This document shows positions 10,836 through 22,127 of a stretch of DNA of 64,000 nt, piece after piece (positions within the stretch are counted from its first letter, which is position 1; the number at the start of each line of letters is the position of its first letter). A program made the translations under genes and the position numbers. The notes beneath the pieces are model-generated. The model saw nothing but the letters and a program-made list of their open reading frames with translations, was not told the origin of the DNA and did not search any database. This DNA comes from Adiantum capillus-veneris (lineage: Eukaryota; Streptophyta; Polypodiopsida; Polypodiales; Pteridaceae), in NCBI GenBank assembly GCA_014529385.2, contig CM043953.1, positions 76,680,372 to 76,744,371 on the forward strand, written 5' to 3'.

Positions 10836-11238
10836 CTACAAGGTGAATGGTTCCTCTTTCTTCCCCAAAGAAAGGGCTGACATTATATCTCTAAAGTCAG
10901 GGTCATTAGCATACTCGTCTATCATAGAAGATAGGTCATTGTGAGTAGCTATAGACATTGCATTAACTTTTGGTCGTCGTGAAAGTGCATCAGCCACTTG
11001 ATTGTGCTTATAAATCAATGTGAGAAATATGAATATTAAATTGCAAAAGAAAATTTGCCCACCTCATTTGTTTGTCGGAGAGGTTGGATTGCGTCATGAA
11101 ATACTTGAGACTTTGGTGGTCGGTTCACATAATAAATGGAGTCGCCAATAGGTAGTGCTTCCATGTGTCTAGGACATGTAGAACAACTAAAATCTCTTTC
11201 TCAAGAATGCCCAAGGCTCATTCATCAGTATTGATTTG
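10836..11238 (-). pseudogene. Chromovirus RNase H, C-terminal part
   Basis: The frame 11018-10836 begins MIYKHNQVADALSRRPKVNA, the typical end of the RNase H domain with the VADALSRR motif. Upstream to 11238 the frame is broken, but residues of the RNase H core (a DHxSLK-type region near 11110) can be followed across stops. Confidence 0.75.
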
Positions 11239-12372
11239 TCAGCTCTCATATGCTATGTCATGCCCTTCTTGAAGCAAAACTCCTCCAAGGCAATCACCAC
11301 AAGCATCACATTGGACCTCAAATGACTTTGAGAGATCGGGAAGCATGAGGATTGGTTGAGAGGTAAGCTTCTCCTTGAGCTTGTCAAAAGCATTTTTCTC
11401 CTTAGAAGTCCATAAATACTTAACGTTCTTCTTAGTTAAGTCATGTAATGGTCCTGCTACTTGGGAGAATTTTTCTATGAAGCGTCTATAGTACGCGCAC
11501 ATACCAATAAATCTTCTTAGCTCATGTAGATTCCTTGGGTTAGGCCATGCTTTTATTACCTCTAAGTTTGATAGATCCATACGGATACCATCTTGAGAGA
11601 TAATATGACCTAAGTATTGAATCTCTTGAAGGAAAATTCACTTTTCTTTTGGTTTGAGAGAAAGTTTATTTTCCCTCAATGCTTATGTTCCTCCAAAGAC
11701 TTGGAGTAGATGATGATATCATCAAAGAACACGCCAGTGAATTTGCGGTACGGTCTAAATTTTCTCCATTAGACGATTGAATGTAGCCGGTGCATTAGTC
11801 AAACCAAACGGCATGACTAGATATTCATAAAAACCAAACGTTATGCAAAATGCGGTCTTTAAGATATCTTCATCTACTATCCTTATTTGATGATATCCAT
11901 TCTTAAGGTCAATTCTACTGAAGTAGGTATATCCTTGTAGCTTATCAAATAGATCTTCTACCCGAGGCACATGAAATATGTTTTTGATAGTGATATGGTT
12001 TAATGCTCGATAGTCCACACACATGCGGTATGTACCATCTTTCTCTTGCACTAAAAGGACTGGAGAACAAAAGGGAGAGGAACTAGGACTCACCATCCCT
12101 TTGTCTAGCAGATCCTGTACTTGCCTCATCATCTCCTCTTGTTGAGATTGTGAGACTCGATAAGGAGGCTTGTTAGGTGGTGAGCTTCCAAGAAGGAGCT
12201 CAATGCGATGGTCATCATCCCCTCGTTTTGGAGGTAAGTCCATGGGGATATCATCAATGAACACATCTTGGAATCCTTTTAGAAAATTAGACAAGTCTAA
12301 CTCTTCTTGATTCCTACCATTTCCATTTGATGAAACATTAGGATCTTTTGGAGACTCTTTGAAAAAAATCAT
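11239..12372 (-). pseudogene. Chromovirus reverse transcriptase
   Basis: The frame 12372-11755 covers the fingers and palm: [70 protein letters not shown] frameshift at about 11755 separates it from the catalytic FFDDIIIYSKS (near 11720). The thumb and start of RNase H follow in 11580-11239 (HELRRFIGMCAYYRRFIEKF, FEVQCDACGDCLGGVLLQEG). The polymerase motifs are conserved but the frame is broken at least twice. Confidence 0.9.
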
Positions 12373-12780
12373 ATACGTAGAAGCTGACCTCTTGATTTAT
12401 CAAAAGTAGGAGAATTTACAAGTAGAATAGTGCAATCACGCTCACTAGCATCTACATACATATTCTTTCCCCTGTAAGTGAAGTAAATTCTCCTTTCAGG
12501 GAACTTCATATTGGCAGCCATGTGATCAAACCATGGTGCCCCTAGGATAACATCCTCATGTTGGAGAGGAGAGATGAAGAATTCTTCTTTGTCGACATAG
12601 CTTTGGACATGAAGCCTCAACTTACCAATCAAGGGAGTAACAGAGCCTTGCTGTCCCTTGAAAGCTGCGTCATCCATTACCATATCTCCCATCTCGAAAG
12701 CTTGAATGCCCAACTTGGTGGCCAACTCCGTTGATATGAAATTGTGAGTAGAGCCAGAGTTAAACAAGATGAATGCATCA
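12373..12780 (-). pseudogene. Chromovirus aspartic protease with altered active site
   Basis: The frame 12767-12369 starts at FNSGSTHNFISTELATKLG and includes VILGAPWFDHMAANMKF, the retropepsin layout of gypsy pol. The active-site box usually reads D-S-G; here it reads N-S-G (AAC codon at the Asp position). This should abolish proteolysis unless it is a recent mutation. It lies just after the gag zinc knuckle and just before reverse transcriptase. Confidence 0.85.
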
Positions 12781-13997
12781 TGCTCTCTTACCTTTCCCCA
12801 AGCATAGGAGAGTGATGAGCATCCTCTTTTGGAGCTTCAATGGTGGAAGCCCTAGGAGTCTCATTGCGAGTATTCTTCTAGGAGCAAGAACGATAGCCGT
12901 GTCCTTGCTCCCCACACTTGAAACACTTATGGTCCTTGCGAAAAGCTTCAAGATCTTCAGGAGAGAGTTTGTTTTCACCTTTGTAAACTCCCTTCTCCTT
13001 GGACCGATTGTTGTTGTTTTTGTTGTTGGAAGTGCCTTGGGGAGAATTTTGAGCATTGGTCTTCCCCTTTGCATCATTTTTGCCTTTGTTGTCCATGGGT
13101 TTGACATTACGTCCAGCCCCTTGATGGAAATTGATACGTGAAGCAACCATGGTGTGATGGATTACTTCACTAATAGTACCAAGCCGTTGAGAGTTGATGT
13201 ATTTGGCTATCTCTTCAGGTAATACTGCACAGAATTGTTGTCTTTGCTCGGCAAAGTCTATCTTTTGAAAATTAGTAACCTTGAGATGTAAATCCCGAAA
13301 CTTGTCTACATATTTGTGGATAGACTCATGAGAGAGAAGCTTCAAGCTGTGCCATTGAATAAGCACTTTGTCCTTTGCATTGCTTGCAAGAAATTGCTTC
13401 ATGATGGAAACTCGTAGAGTTTTCCATGTCTTTCGGGCTTCGCCGTTGCCACGAAGGCTTGATTTGCGATGTCCTCCCCTCTTGTATTATCTAGGAGAAT
13501 ATCCATAGCTTTTATCGAAAGAGGAGGAAGGTGAAGATGAAGGAGAACAGTGTGACCTCTTCCTAGCCCTTTTCTTCCTTTGTTTCCTCTCTTCTCTTTC
13601 GGAATGACGAGGAGACGCACTGTTTGTTGATCTTTTCCTCTTGGGCGGAGTAGGCGGTCGTCGAGACCACTGTCTTCGTGGAGCCACATTTTCAGAGGAA
13701 CTTAAATTTTCATTGATTTCTTGCTCTTTGGATTCCTCCTCTCGTATGGGAAGAGTCTTCTTTTGGGGGTCTCTTCAAGAGGCCTCATAAGCTCTCTCTC
13801 TCCTCTTGGAGAGGAAGGGAAATTCCATAAGCACGAATTTGTTGAGTAACTTCGGCTTGCAAAGCAGAGTTGCCCAAAGCTTCCTGCAACCTAGTGACAA
13901 GATAATTCACAAACATGGGAGCATCATCATTAGTACCTTCATGTGCAAAATCAAAGCTATCAATGTTCATTCTACTCTCTTGATTATTGTCAGCCAT
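12781..13997 (-). pseudogene. Chromovirus gag (capsid and zinc knuckle)
   Basis: The start at 13997 (MADNNQESRMNIDSF) follows a 400 bp leader from the primer site. A Ser/Arg-rich frame follows (13689-13399, two overlapping frames), then the capsid-type frame 13402-12878 with KVLIQWHSLKLLSHESIHKY and FRDLHLKVTNFQKID, a basic linker, and one CCHC knuckle CFKCGEQGHGYRSC near 12890. Gag packages RNA and forms the particle. Frame changes near 13780 and 13400 break it. Confidence 0.85.
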
Positions 13998-14398
13998 GTA
14001 AACAAAATTTATGTATGTACTTAGTGTATGCTTTGGCAGTTCAAAACCTTAGTTGCCACTCCTCTTAGCCTTTGAAAATCGTCTCTTAAGTATCTAGACC
14101 CACGGCTCGAAGTGGTTAATTATAGAGAGTAGAGGAGTAGGTCTAACATAGCAGAGTTGCCGAGGGCTAGCTCCTTTCGGACTTCTTATGGCTCAATAAT
14201 GGTAAAGCCGTAGGCAAGTCTAAAAAGACTCTGTTATTAAGTCCAAAGCTCCCGAGTATGCACCATATCCCACATATTGGGCTCAACAAAATCGATAATA
14301 GATCTAAGTTTCTACTTACCCTAATATAATTAATAACATCAACCATTTATAGGCTACTTAAGGACCTCTCTTCTTAAGAAAGAAAAAAGAAACCAAAT
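13998..14398 (-). other. Chromovirus 5' leader
   Basis: Untranslated stretch between primer site and gag start, about 400 bases, no convincing frame. It would contain the packaging signal by analogy with other LTR elements. Confidence 0.5.
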
Positions 14399-14410
14399 GC
14401 TCTGATACCA
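14399..14410 (-). other. Primer binding site, initiator-Met tRNA
   Basis: Minus strand TGGTATCAGAGC one base inside the 5' LTR. This matches the 3' end of plant initiator methionine tRNA, the usual primer of copia and chromovirus elements. Confidence 0.92.
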
Positions 14411-14411
14411 A

Positions 14412-15141
14412 TGTAATGAAATTAGCCTTTTAACTTGAGTTGGAGCGGAAAGTGAATAACATATTGAGCCATTCCTTTGTGTGTAGATGTGGCTTGAGAA
14501 AGAAAGTGCTTGGATGGAGAGAGCAACACTAACACATTACTTCATTAAAATGTCATGAGCATACTTGTAAAAGAGAGTGAGAGTTTAGAGAAATTGACAC
14601 CAATAGAGGACCAGATTAGTTGGATCCGGTCCCCCCTCCAATAGGCATTTGTACTATAGATTCTTCCATGATGGAAGACTTGTTGACAATATAATTTTTT
14701 GTGTTCCTTGAGACCTTCTTGATGAGATGAAGATGGTAAGCTTCACTCACCAAGGATTAGCATGGTAACAACAATAAACATGATTAGCATGAACTTCAAA
14801 AATGCCCAACCTCAATTCCAAGACCTCAAACACCATGAAAAGTGAGGAGAGCTGGCAAGGAGTGAGGAAGAAAAGAGAAGTAGAAGTAGCTCTACGAGAA
14901 AGCAATAACCCCTTGCACATAATCACTCATAGATCTTGTAGCATAGCTTAGCATAGTGATAATGGAGATTAGAGAGATTGATAAGCAAGCATAAGCATTC
15001 TCTTGTGTGGATTTGCATCCATAGCCAAGAGCTTGTGGTAGTAGGCACTCAACTTCTCAAGCTTGGAGAAGGAGATGGAGTTCTTGCTTCATAAGAGTGT
15101 GGGAAGGGAAGAATGAGAGTGAGAGAGCTCTTGGGATGCTC

Positions 15142-15210
<69 letters not shown>

Positions 15211-15888
15211 AGCTAGATCGACCCCCTTCCCTAGGATTTCCTTCAAGCTTATTGGGCCATGTAGCCCTCTAGCCAATGAGAGCTTGTTTCCGTTTGGGGC
15301 AAGATGTGTAGTCTCTTGACAAGTGTCCTTATTTCCCTCTTGTGAGGTTAAGCTAGCACCCCCCTTGCTTAAGGAAGCTGCCCCCTTGCCTGCTTGAGTA
15401 ATGTGCCTCTACACTTGACATGTGGCCCCTTTCCTTTCATAAGAGTATGGGTCCTTGGTGAGGTGCATACTTACTACACACATCCCTCCTTTGTAGGGCT
15501 CGCCCCCCTCTTTGTAGCAAGATATTTGATCTTGGTAAGCAGGTAGGCCCCCTGCTTAAGCACAGCCGTAGCTTAAGCAAGCTGCCCCCTTGCCTGCTTG
15601 GACTTTAGTGACTAAAGAGTAAAATTTAAAGACTATGTCTTAAGGATTTTAACACTTATCTTTGGAGTCTTTAATGAAGACAACCCTAAGGGCTTTTGCT
15701 CCATTGGTTAACCTTGCTCTTTGATAGAAATTTTCTCATTTGGATCCCTTTACCATTGGCCCCGTGCTAAAATACATCTATAAGGACATTTATATCTTAA
15801 CCCTTGTTCCCTTTTATTCTCTCCCATTAAGTGATCAGTTTAATATGAGAAAATCATTTGGGTTGGTTAGATATTAGATTTTATGACA
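14412..15888 (-). repeat. Chromovirus 5' LTR
   Basis: 1477 bp, TG..CA ends. Adjacent to the primer site on its inner side and to ACTGA (15889-15893) on its outer side. It retains the segment at 14590-14880 that the 3' LTR has lost. Confidence 0.92.
15146..15208. repeat. (AG)n microsatellite in the 5' LTR
   Basis: 63 bases of pure AG. Frames across it give Ser-Leu or Arg-Glu runs that are not genes. Confidence 0.95.
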
Positions 15889-15893
15889 ACTGA
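15889..15893. repeat. Target site duplication ACTGA (right)
   Basis: Exact partner of 7964-7968, adjoining the LTR end TATGACA. Confidence 0.9.
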
Positions 15894-17047
15894 GCTAAGA
15901 ATTTTATTTGTATACTCAGCTTGTCCATTTGCTTATGGGTGATAGGGAGCCGATTTATTATGGATGACCATAAATTCATTAAGCAAATACTCAATCACCT
16001 CATCAAGAACATGAGTTCCCCTATTAGTGACAATTTCTATTGAAATTCCATATCTTGTGAACACATTCTCATACAAGATTGCAGCTGTGGTTCTAGCATC
16101 ATTCTTTTGGGTTGCTTTAGCCTCTGACCACTTGGTCAAATAGTCCGTAGCTACAATGAAATATTGAGCTTGGGTTCTACAAGCAGATGGTTGTATTGGC
16201 CCAACAAAGTCTATACCCCATTTTGTAAAAGCTCTAGCCCCCATCATTGGTCTTAAAGGCATGCTATCTACACGGGTTGGCATTTTTTGCTCGTTGGCAT
16301 GCATCACACCTTTGAACATATTCCTTGGCATTTGCAAAAAGTATTGGCCACCATATGCCTACCATTAAGATTGCTCTTGCAGTGGTTTCACTAGAAAAGT
16401 GACACCAGCTATAATAGCATGTGGTTGTTTTATAATAGGAATATATTCGTCTTTAGTTGCACAAAGATGCAAATGTTGATCCTTTCCTCTTCAATATAAT
16501 TGGTTTCCAATAAGAGCATAGTCTCTTGCTTGAGTTTCAATTGCTCTTTGGTGGTGTTTACTCATATCCTCACGAAATGTTTGACTTGATAAGTAAATAA
16601 CTAGAAAGTTACTCCACTTAGGAACAAGTGATATTCGAAACAATGTCACATGAGTTATGAGTGCTTGTTTCTGGCATTAAGGACATTTTTTTACAAATGA
16701 GTGAATATCACTCCTCATAGTTGGCCAAAATACTCAAGTCTCATGATCCGTTGCATAGTTTGGTCTTCCGCAAAGTGAAGTCCCACTATGGTAATATGTG
16801 CTTGACTTAGGTATTGGGTTTCCTCTTCGGGATTAATACACAAAAGCAATATTCCATCTTGATTTGTTTTGTATAGCCTTCCAGCTAGTAATTGATACAT
16901 AGCCGATTTCTCAATTAATTTGATTGTGATAGGAAGTGGTAATTGCGAATCCACTTGACCTATGGTCATCAAGGATACCACGAGGTTAAAATTGTATAGA
17001 GAGGGGTATGGATTAGGAGATTCTTGAGTCATCCGAGTAAGTATCAA
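15894..17047 (-). pseudogene. Family H integrase, copy 2, N-terminal and core part
   Basis: The frame 17047-16715 holds YQLLAGRLYKTNQDGILLLC and QAHITIVGLHFAEDQTMQRI. The frame 16337-15933 holds RAFTKWGIDFVGPIQP (first Asp) and TQAQYFIVATDYLTKW. The second catalytic position reads VTNRGTH, against VNDRGTH in copy 1, so Asp is replaced by Asn. A stop follows SAPYHP, then the chromovirus interrupts; the reading resumes at 7963. Zinc-binding residues lie in the broken stretch 16700-16340. Confidence 0.85.
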
Positions 17048-17335
17048 GCAGATGTGAATAAGTTAGCTTCAGTGTATACACTCTCTATCAATGAATTTCC
17101 CACTATCCCCCTCTGTCTCGTGACACACCTCACTCCCCTTGTCTCGATTGTTCTCTATTGAGATAATGATAAAAAAGCATAGTGTTATTATGTTTACAAG
17201 TAGAGTTATGGTTTTTTCTTTTGGTTGATTTTGTAGATTCTATCTTTGCATTAACGTCTAAAGCAGAAGATGGACAAGAACAGTGATGTTGGTGCATACG
17301 TTGAATTTATTTACAATGGAGAAGTTATTAGCGTT
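17048..17335. other. Unique filler between duplicated family H segments
   Basis: About 290 bases with no match to the equivalent place in the RNase H-integrase junction of copy 1. A plus-strand frame starts at 17270 (MDKNSDVGAYVEFIYNG) and runs into the antisense of the RNase H tail. A TTTTGTAG acceptor-like site precedes it at about 17236. Origin unknown; possibly DNA picked up during template switching. Confidence 0.35.
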
Positions 17336-17525
17336 GGAAAAATAGACAAGACTTCAGGATCTTTGGTCAGTGGTGCCATTTTTCACAGCTACAGTGAAAT
17401 CAAATTCCAAAAGAATGATGAACCATCTCACTATTCTTTCTGTGTTTCATGGCTTGTTGACCAAGTACAATAAGTCTTGATGGTCCACAAAGAACACAAA
17501 TTTGTTAGCTAATAGTTAATGTCTA
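17336..17525 (-). pseudogene. Duplicated RNase H tail of family H
   Basis: Minus reading LLANKFVFFVDHQDLLYLV followed by RWFIILLEFDFTV matches the RNase H end of copy 1 at 19370-19510. It stops abruptly at 17525, where integrase copy 1 ends in the same orientation. This is the scar of a tandem duplication of the RNase H-integrase region. Confidence 0.7.
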
Positions 17526-19270
17526 TACTTTTTATTTGTTGATTCTTGAGAGTCGCTTTCCTTTTGAGTACCCAAAGCCGAGCTTCCTCCTAGGCTTCAT
17601 CAGTAACCTGTTGTCGTTTTATCTTTCTTTGCTTAGCTACATGTATTCTTTCTAGCAATTCATTGGTTAGTGGCAAGTTGTACTTCTTTAAACGACATCC
17701 ACTAATCCAACTAGCCATTGGTTCACCATCTAGGGTGGACAACTTAACTGCTCCACTTGGAGATATATCTTCAATGATAAACGGTCCGTTTCCCTTTTTC
17801 TTAAACTTGGGAATGTGTTACTTAAATGAATAGACTAAAACTAAGTCCCCTTTTTCAAAGATTTTTGTAATTAGACGAGAATAATAAAACTATTTTTGTT
17901 TCCACTTTTGTGCATAGATGTGAGCTACAACAGTTAGCCTTTGCTCATCTAGCTTTTTTTAATCTTCAAGTCTCTCTGACAATTCATGTCCAGTCCACTC
18001 AAGATTCTTAGCTACCCTTAATGTCGGCAATAGAAATTCTATTGGCAGTATGGCATCAAGACCATTAACAAGGTTAAAAGGTGTAGCATTTAAAGCCGTT
18101 TTGAATGAAACTCGATAAGCCCACAGAGCAGCATGGAGAATCATTTCCCAGTCTCTCCTTCCTGAACTAACCACTTTAGTCAATACCGACCTAAGAATTT
18201 TATTCGTATGCTCAGCTTCTTCATTTTCTTGTGGGTGATAGGGAGCTGATTTGTTATGGATGACCATAAATTCATTAAGCAGATACTCAATTACCTCATT
18301 GAGGAAATGAGTTCCCCTATCATTAACTATCTCTATTGACAGTCCATATCTTGTGAATACATACTCATATAAGAATGCGACAGTGGTTTTGGAATCATTC
18401 TTTTGAGTTGCTTTAGCCTCGGCCCACTTGGTCAAATAGTTCGTATCTACAATGATATATTGAGCTTGGGTTCTATAAGCAGGTGGCTGTATTGGCCCAA
18501 CAAAATCTATACCCCATTTTTCGAAAGCTCTAGACCCCATTATTGGTCTTAAGGGCATGCTATCTACACGGGTTGGTATTTTTGCTAGTTGACAAGCATC
18601 ACACCTCCGAACATATTCCTTGGCATCTGCAAAAAGTGTTGACCACCATATGCCTGCCATTAAGATTCCTCTTGCGGTAGAAAAGTGAGCTCCAGCTAAC
18701 CCAGCATGTGCTTGTTCTATAATAGGAATGTATTCGTTTTCATTTGCACAAAGACGCAAATGTTGATCCTTACCTCTCCGATACAATTGGTTTCCAATAA
18801 GTTTCAGTTTCTCTTTGACGGAGTTTTCTCATATCCTCAAGAAATGTTCAGCTCGATAAGTAAGTGGCTAGATAGTTACTCCACTTAGGAACATGTGACA
18901 TTTGAAACAATGGTATGGGTGTTTGTTTTTGACATTGAGGACAATACTTTACAAAAGAGCGAACATTACTCCTCATAGTTGGCCAAAATACTCCAAGTCT
19001 CAAGATCCTTTGCATAGTTTGGTCTTTAGCAAAGTGAATTCCTACTATGGTAATATGTGCTTGACTTAGGTATTGGGTTTTCTCCTCAAGATTAATGCAC
19101 AACAGTAGTATTCCATCTTGATTTATTTTGTATAGCCTACCTGCTAGTAACTGATATATATGTGATTTCTCCATTAATCCGATTGTACTAGGAAATGGTA
19201 TTTGAAAATCCACTTGAGCTATGGTCATCAATGATACCATATTTTCCAACCATCGAGGTATCATTTCCAC
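17526..19270 (-). pseudogene. Family H integrase, copy 1 (best preserved)
   Basis: The frame 19270-18848 carries the N-terminal module with YQLLAGRLYKINQDGILLLC and CPQCQKQTPIP (zinc-binding cysteines). The frame 18786-17959 carries the core: CDACQLAKIPTRVDS, KWGIDFVGPIQPPAYRTQ (Asp 1), SIEIVNDRGTHFLNEV (Asp 2), SAPYHPQENEEAEHTN (Glu region), LPTLRVAKNLEWTGHE. The C-terminal part runs to 17526 (KKGNGPFIIEDISPSGAVKL) with stops. No chromodomain is seen, which fits the Athila/Tat side of Ty3/gypsy. A frame break near 18800 separates the modules. Confidence 0.88.
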
Positions 19271-20520
19271 GGAGAACAGATATGCATCTGGTAGATCATC
19301 GTCTGCTTCTTTAGGTGGTTCCCCTGAAACAAATCCTAGACAAATGATCTGCTCTCTGATGAGTAGTGCCCTTTTTCACAACTACAGTGAAATCAAATTC
19401 TAGAAGAATGATGAACCATCTCACTATTCTTCATGTGTTGCATGGCTTGTTAACCGGTGGTCCAGAAAGAATACAAATTTGTTAGCTAAAAGGTAATGTC
19501 TATACTTTTTCACGACATAGATCATTCCTAGTCCTTCCCTTTTGGTGGTGGTATAGTTCTTTTCTGCTATGTTCAACTGACAGCTAGCATAAGAAATAGG
19601 AAAATCAATTTTTTCCTCTCCTGGTTGAGCTAGTATACATCTAATTGCAAAATTGGAAGTATCTACATGTATATAGAATATCTTATTCCAATCTGGTGCT
19701 TCCAATATTGGAGCTGAAGTGAGAGCTTGCTTAAGCTTCATGAAGGATTCTTCACACTCATCAGTCCATTCAAAGTGTGTAATCAAGCTATACATGGGTT
19801 TCTCAATTATAGTGTACATGTAAATGAACCGTCTGTAATATCCACAATGTCCCAAGAAGGCTTGAACCCTCTTGATTGTTGTTGGTCTAGGCACATGAGC
19901 AATAACATGAATTTTATTCATATCAGTAGCTATGCCATTTTTAGACACTATATGTCAAAGAATGTTTCCTTGTCTACCCATAAATGTGCACTTTTCAGGA
20001 TTTAAGCAAATACTATAAAGGCTACATTTTTCAAATACCTTTTTAAGGTGTTCAAAATGATCAGCCCGGATTGATGAATGTATGCATACATCATCCATAT
20101 ATACTTCTAAGAAATTCCTAATATATTATTTAAAATCATGACTCATCAATCTTTGAAAGGTGGCAGGAGCATTAGTTAACCCAAAAGGCATAACCCAATA
20201 GGCAAAAATACCCCATTCCGTTGCAAAGCCAGTTTATACTGATCTTTTGGGTTAACCAAAAGTTGATTGTATCCCAATAAGCCAAATAAAAGCTATAAGC
20301 TTCTTTACTTGCAACTGTTTCTAAAACATGCTCAGTGATAGGAAGAGGAAAGTTGTCTCTAATGGTAACTCCATTTACTTTCTTGAGGTTGACACAAACC
20401 CGTAGTTTTCCATTCTTCTTGGGTACTACCACAATTGGAGACAACCAATCTGTGTGTTCAATTTAATAAATGAATTTGGCTTCCTTTATTTTTTTAATCT
20501 CCTCTTCAATCTTTCTGGCA
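19271..20520 (-). pseudogene. Family H reverse transcriptase and RNase H
   Basis: The frame 20444-20172 has SPIVVVPKKNGKLRVCVNLK and VNGVTIRDNFPLPITEHVLE. The catalytic box YMDDVCIHS lies near 20090 in a shifted frame. The frame 19948-19424 gives the thumb and RNase H: VQAFLGHCGYYRRFIYMY, FEWTDECEESFMKLKQALTS, FYIHVDTSNFAIRCILAQPG, YHYLLANK-type end. Motifs place it among non-chromodomain Ty3/gypsy elements. Frameshifts lie near 20290, 20160 and 19430. Confidence 0.88.
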
Positions 20521-21602
20521 AATGTCTCATTATATGTGTATGGCCTTTATCTACTTGGTTTCGCATCATCTGTCATGGGTATGGTATGTTGACAGCTTTC
20601 TGGATCAAGACCCTTGAGATCTTATATGACCAAGGTATTCTTTTAGCAAGCTTAACAAAAGCTCTTCTTCTTCTTCTGTGAGGTCATTTGCAATGTAGGA
20701 AGGTCTAGGCTCTTCTCCTGGTTCGGCTAGATCTATCTTGTTTGCGTTTTCAGGTCCTTCATAGGACTTGCCCTGTTTTTGTAGTTCCCTGACAGGTTGT
20801 TCGACTATGATTTTTCAGTCCTCGAGAGTATATTTCTTGTAATGGGATGGAACACTTATTATTTGTACCATCCTCTTCTGTGGTTTCCATTTTGACCGTA
20901 TATATCTTCGTTAGAGCTTTTTTCAACTCTTGATACTTCTTTTTCCGCTCAACTCGTGTCATGACTGTCCTATTTTTTGGCTTTTCTTGATTTTCCTTTC
21001 TCATTTTTCTCAATGTTTTCGTCATTTCATGTTCTTTGTTTGAAGGATACCTACCAATGATTTTGTCCTTGATACAATCATGTGTATCTATTTGCATCAG
21101 GAACTGTGTTCTATTGGAGATTGATGACATAGGTCTAGCTTTCATGTTTCTGGTGTCTCTTTTTCGTCTATACCGTTTGTGTCTTCTCGGGTTTTGGTTT
21201 AGAAAGTCAAAAAACTTTTCCTCCCCTCATTTCATGAGTAGCTTAGCTCTGACATGTTCTTTTTCTGACCACAAATCATATGAGATAGTTGAATGTTCTT
21301 CTAACTCATCAGCTGCATCATAGTAGAGGTCAGCAAAAACTTGTTGAGCTTTCATCAAGTCCTTGGATCTCAGAATTTTGTCTTCAATGTGGAGGGTTGA
21401 GATCATTGTATGAGAATTATTTCATAGTGGTCCTCATTGCAAAATTGAGTAGGCATACATCCATTGTTGCTAAGATTTGAGTCCACTCAAATGTCTCAAA
21501 CAAATGCTCTGGAAAGGGTTCAGGTACACAGGCTTCATCTATGAAATACCTTTCTAAGATACATTCTTCTCTTTTTAAGCTCTCAATTTTTTGAAGCTCC
21601 AC
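20521..21602 (-). pseudogene. Family H protease-reverse transcriptase linker
   Basis: Minus frames 21602-21417 (start MELQKIESLKREECILERYF) and 21145-20759 (basic, NRTVMTRVERKKKYQELKKA) lie between protease and polymerase. They are charged and partly coiled-coil-like. No domain recognised; typical long linker of this clade. Confidence 0.45.
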
Positions 21603-21626
21603 ACATCCAAATAGGAGTGTCTTTGT

Positions 21627-22127
21627 TCAACCAAGATGGAAGCTTAGTTTCAGCCAAAGAGACTGAATGGAACTCTTGTATAAGCGCATTTTCATGACAT
21701 CTCTATAAGTGTCATCTTTTAGATTAACTCTTGTTATTGATCCCACTTGCTTCAAGTACAGATAATTGTCTCCCCAATCTTGGATGAGTTGTACTTGTCG
21801 CATGAAAGGTCTTCCCAATATGATTTCGTAATTGAGTTTCTTTCCAACGTCTACTATGGCAAAAGTGTGTTGATATTCAATCCCACAGGAATTAACTATC
21901 ACTTTTTTGAGCAATCCTAAGGGTCTTTCGATATGTCCTTCAGCCAATTGCAATTCCATTCGAGTTTGTCTAATGGCTGGTTGTCCCCAGGATTCCCATA
22001 CTAATTTCGTGGCTATGGCTATGCCTACCCCACTATCCAGTATTGCCATGGTTTCTGTATCATTATACCTCACTGGAAGGGTTGTGTTTCCTTCTTCCAC
22101 TTTGTAATATTCTCTAACTTTGTTCAT
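21627..22127 (-). pseudogene. Family H aspartic protease
   Basis: 166-residue frame with TLPVRYNDTETMAILDSGVG (DSG active-site box), IERPLGLLKKVIVNSCGIEY and YEIILGRPFMRQVQLIQDWG, the ILGRPF end of retropepsins. It releases the Gag-Pol subunits. The active site looks intact, but the flanking polyprotein is broken at both ends. Confidence 0.85.

Larger units (their letters stand above)
7969..15888 (-). mobile_element. Complete chromovirus (Ty3/gypsy with chromodomain), nested
   Basis: A 7920 bp element on the minus strand. 5' LTR 14412-15888, initiator-Met primer site 14399-14410, gag, protease, reverse transcriptase, RNase H, integrase and chromodomain in order (13997 down to 9526), polypurine tract 9147-9159, 3' LTR 7969-9146. 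Both ends are TG..CA with a perfect 5 bp duplication ACTGA. Gene order and chromodomain place it in the chromovirus clade. The pol frame carries stops and frameshifts, so it is structurally whole but probably not autonomous. A solo LTR of the same family lies at 61435-63135. Confidence 0.93.
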
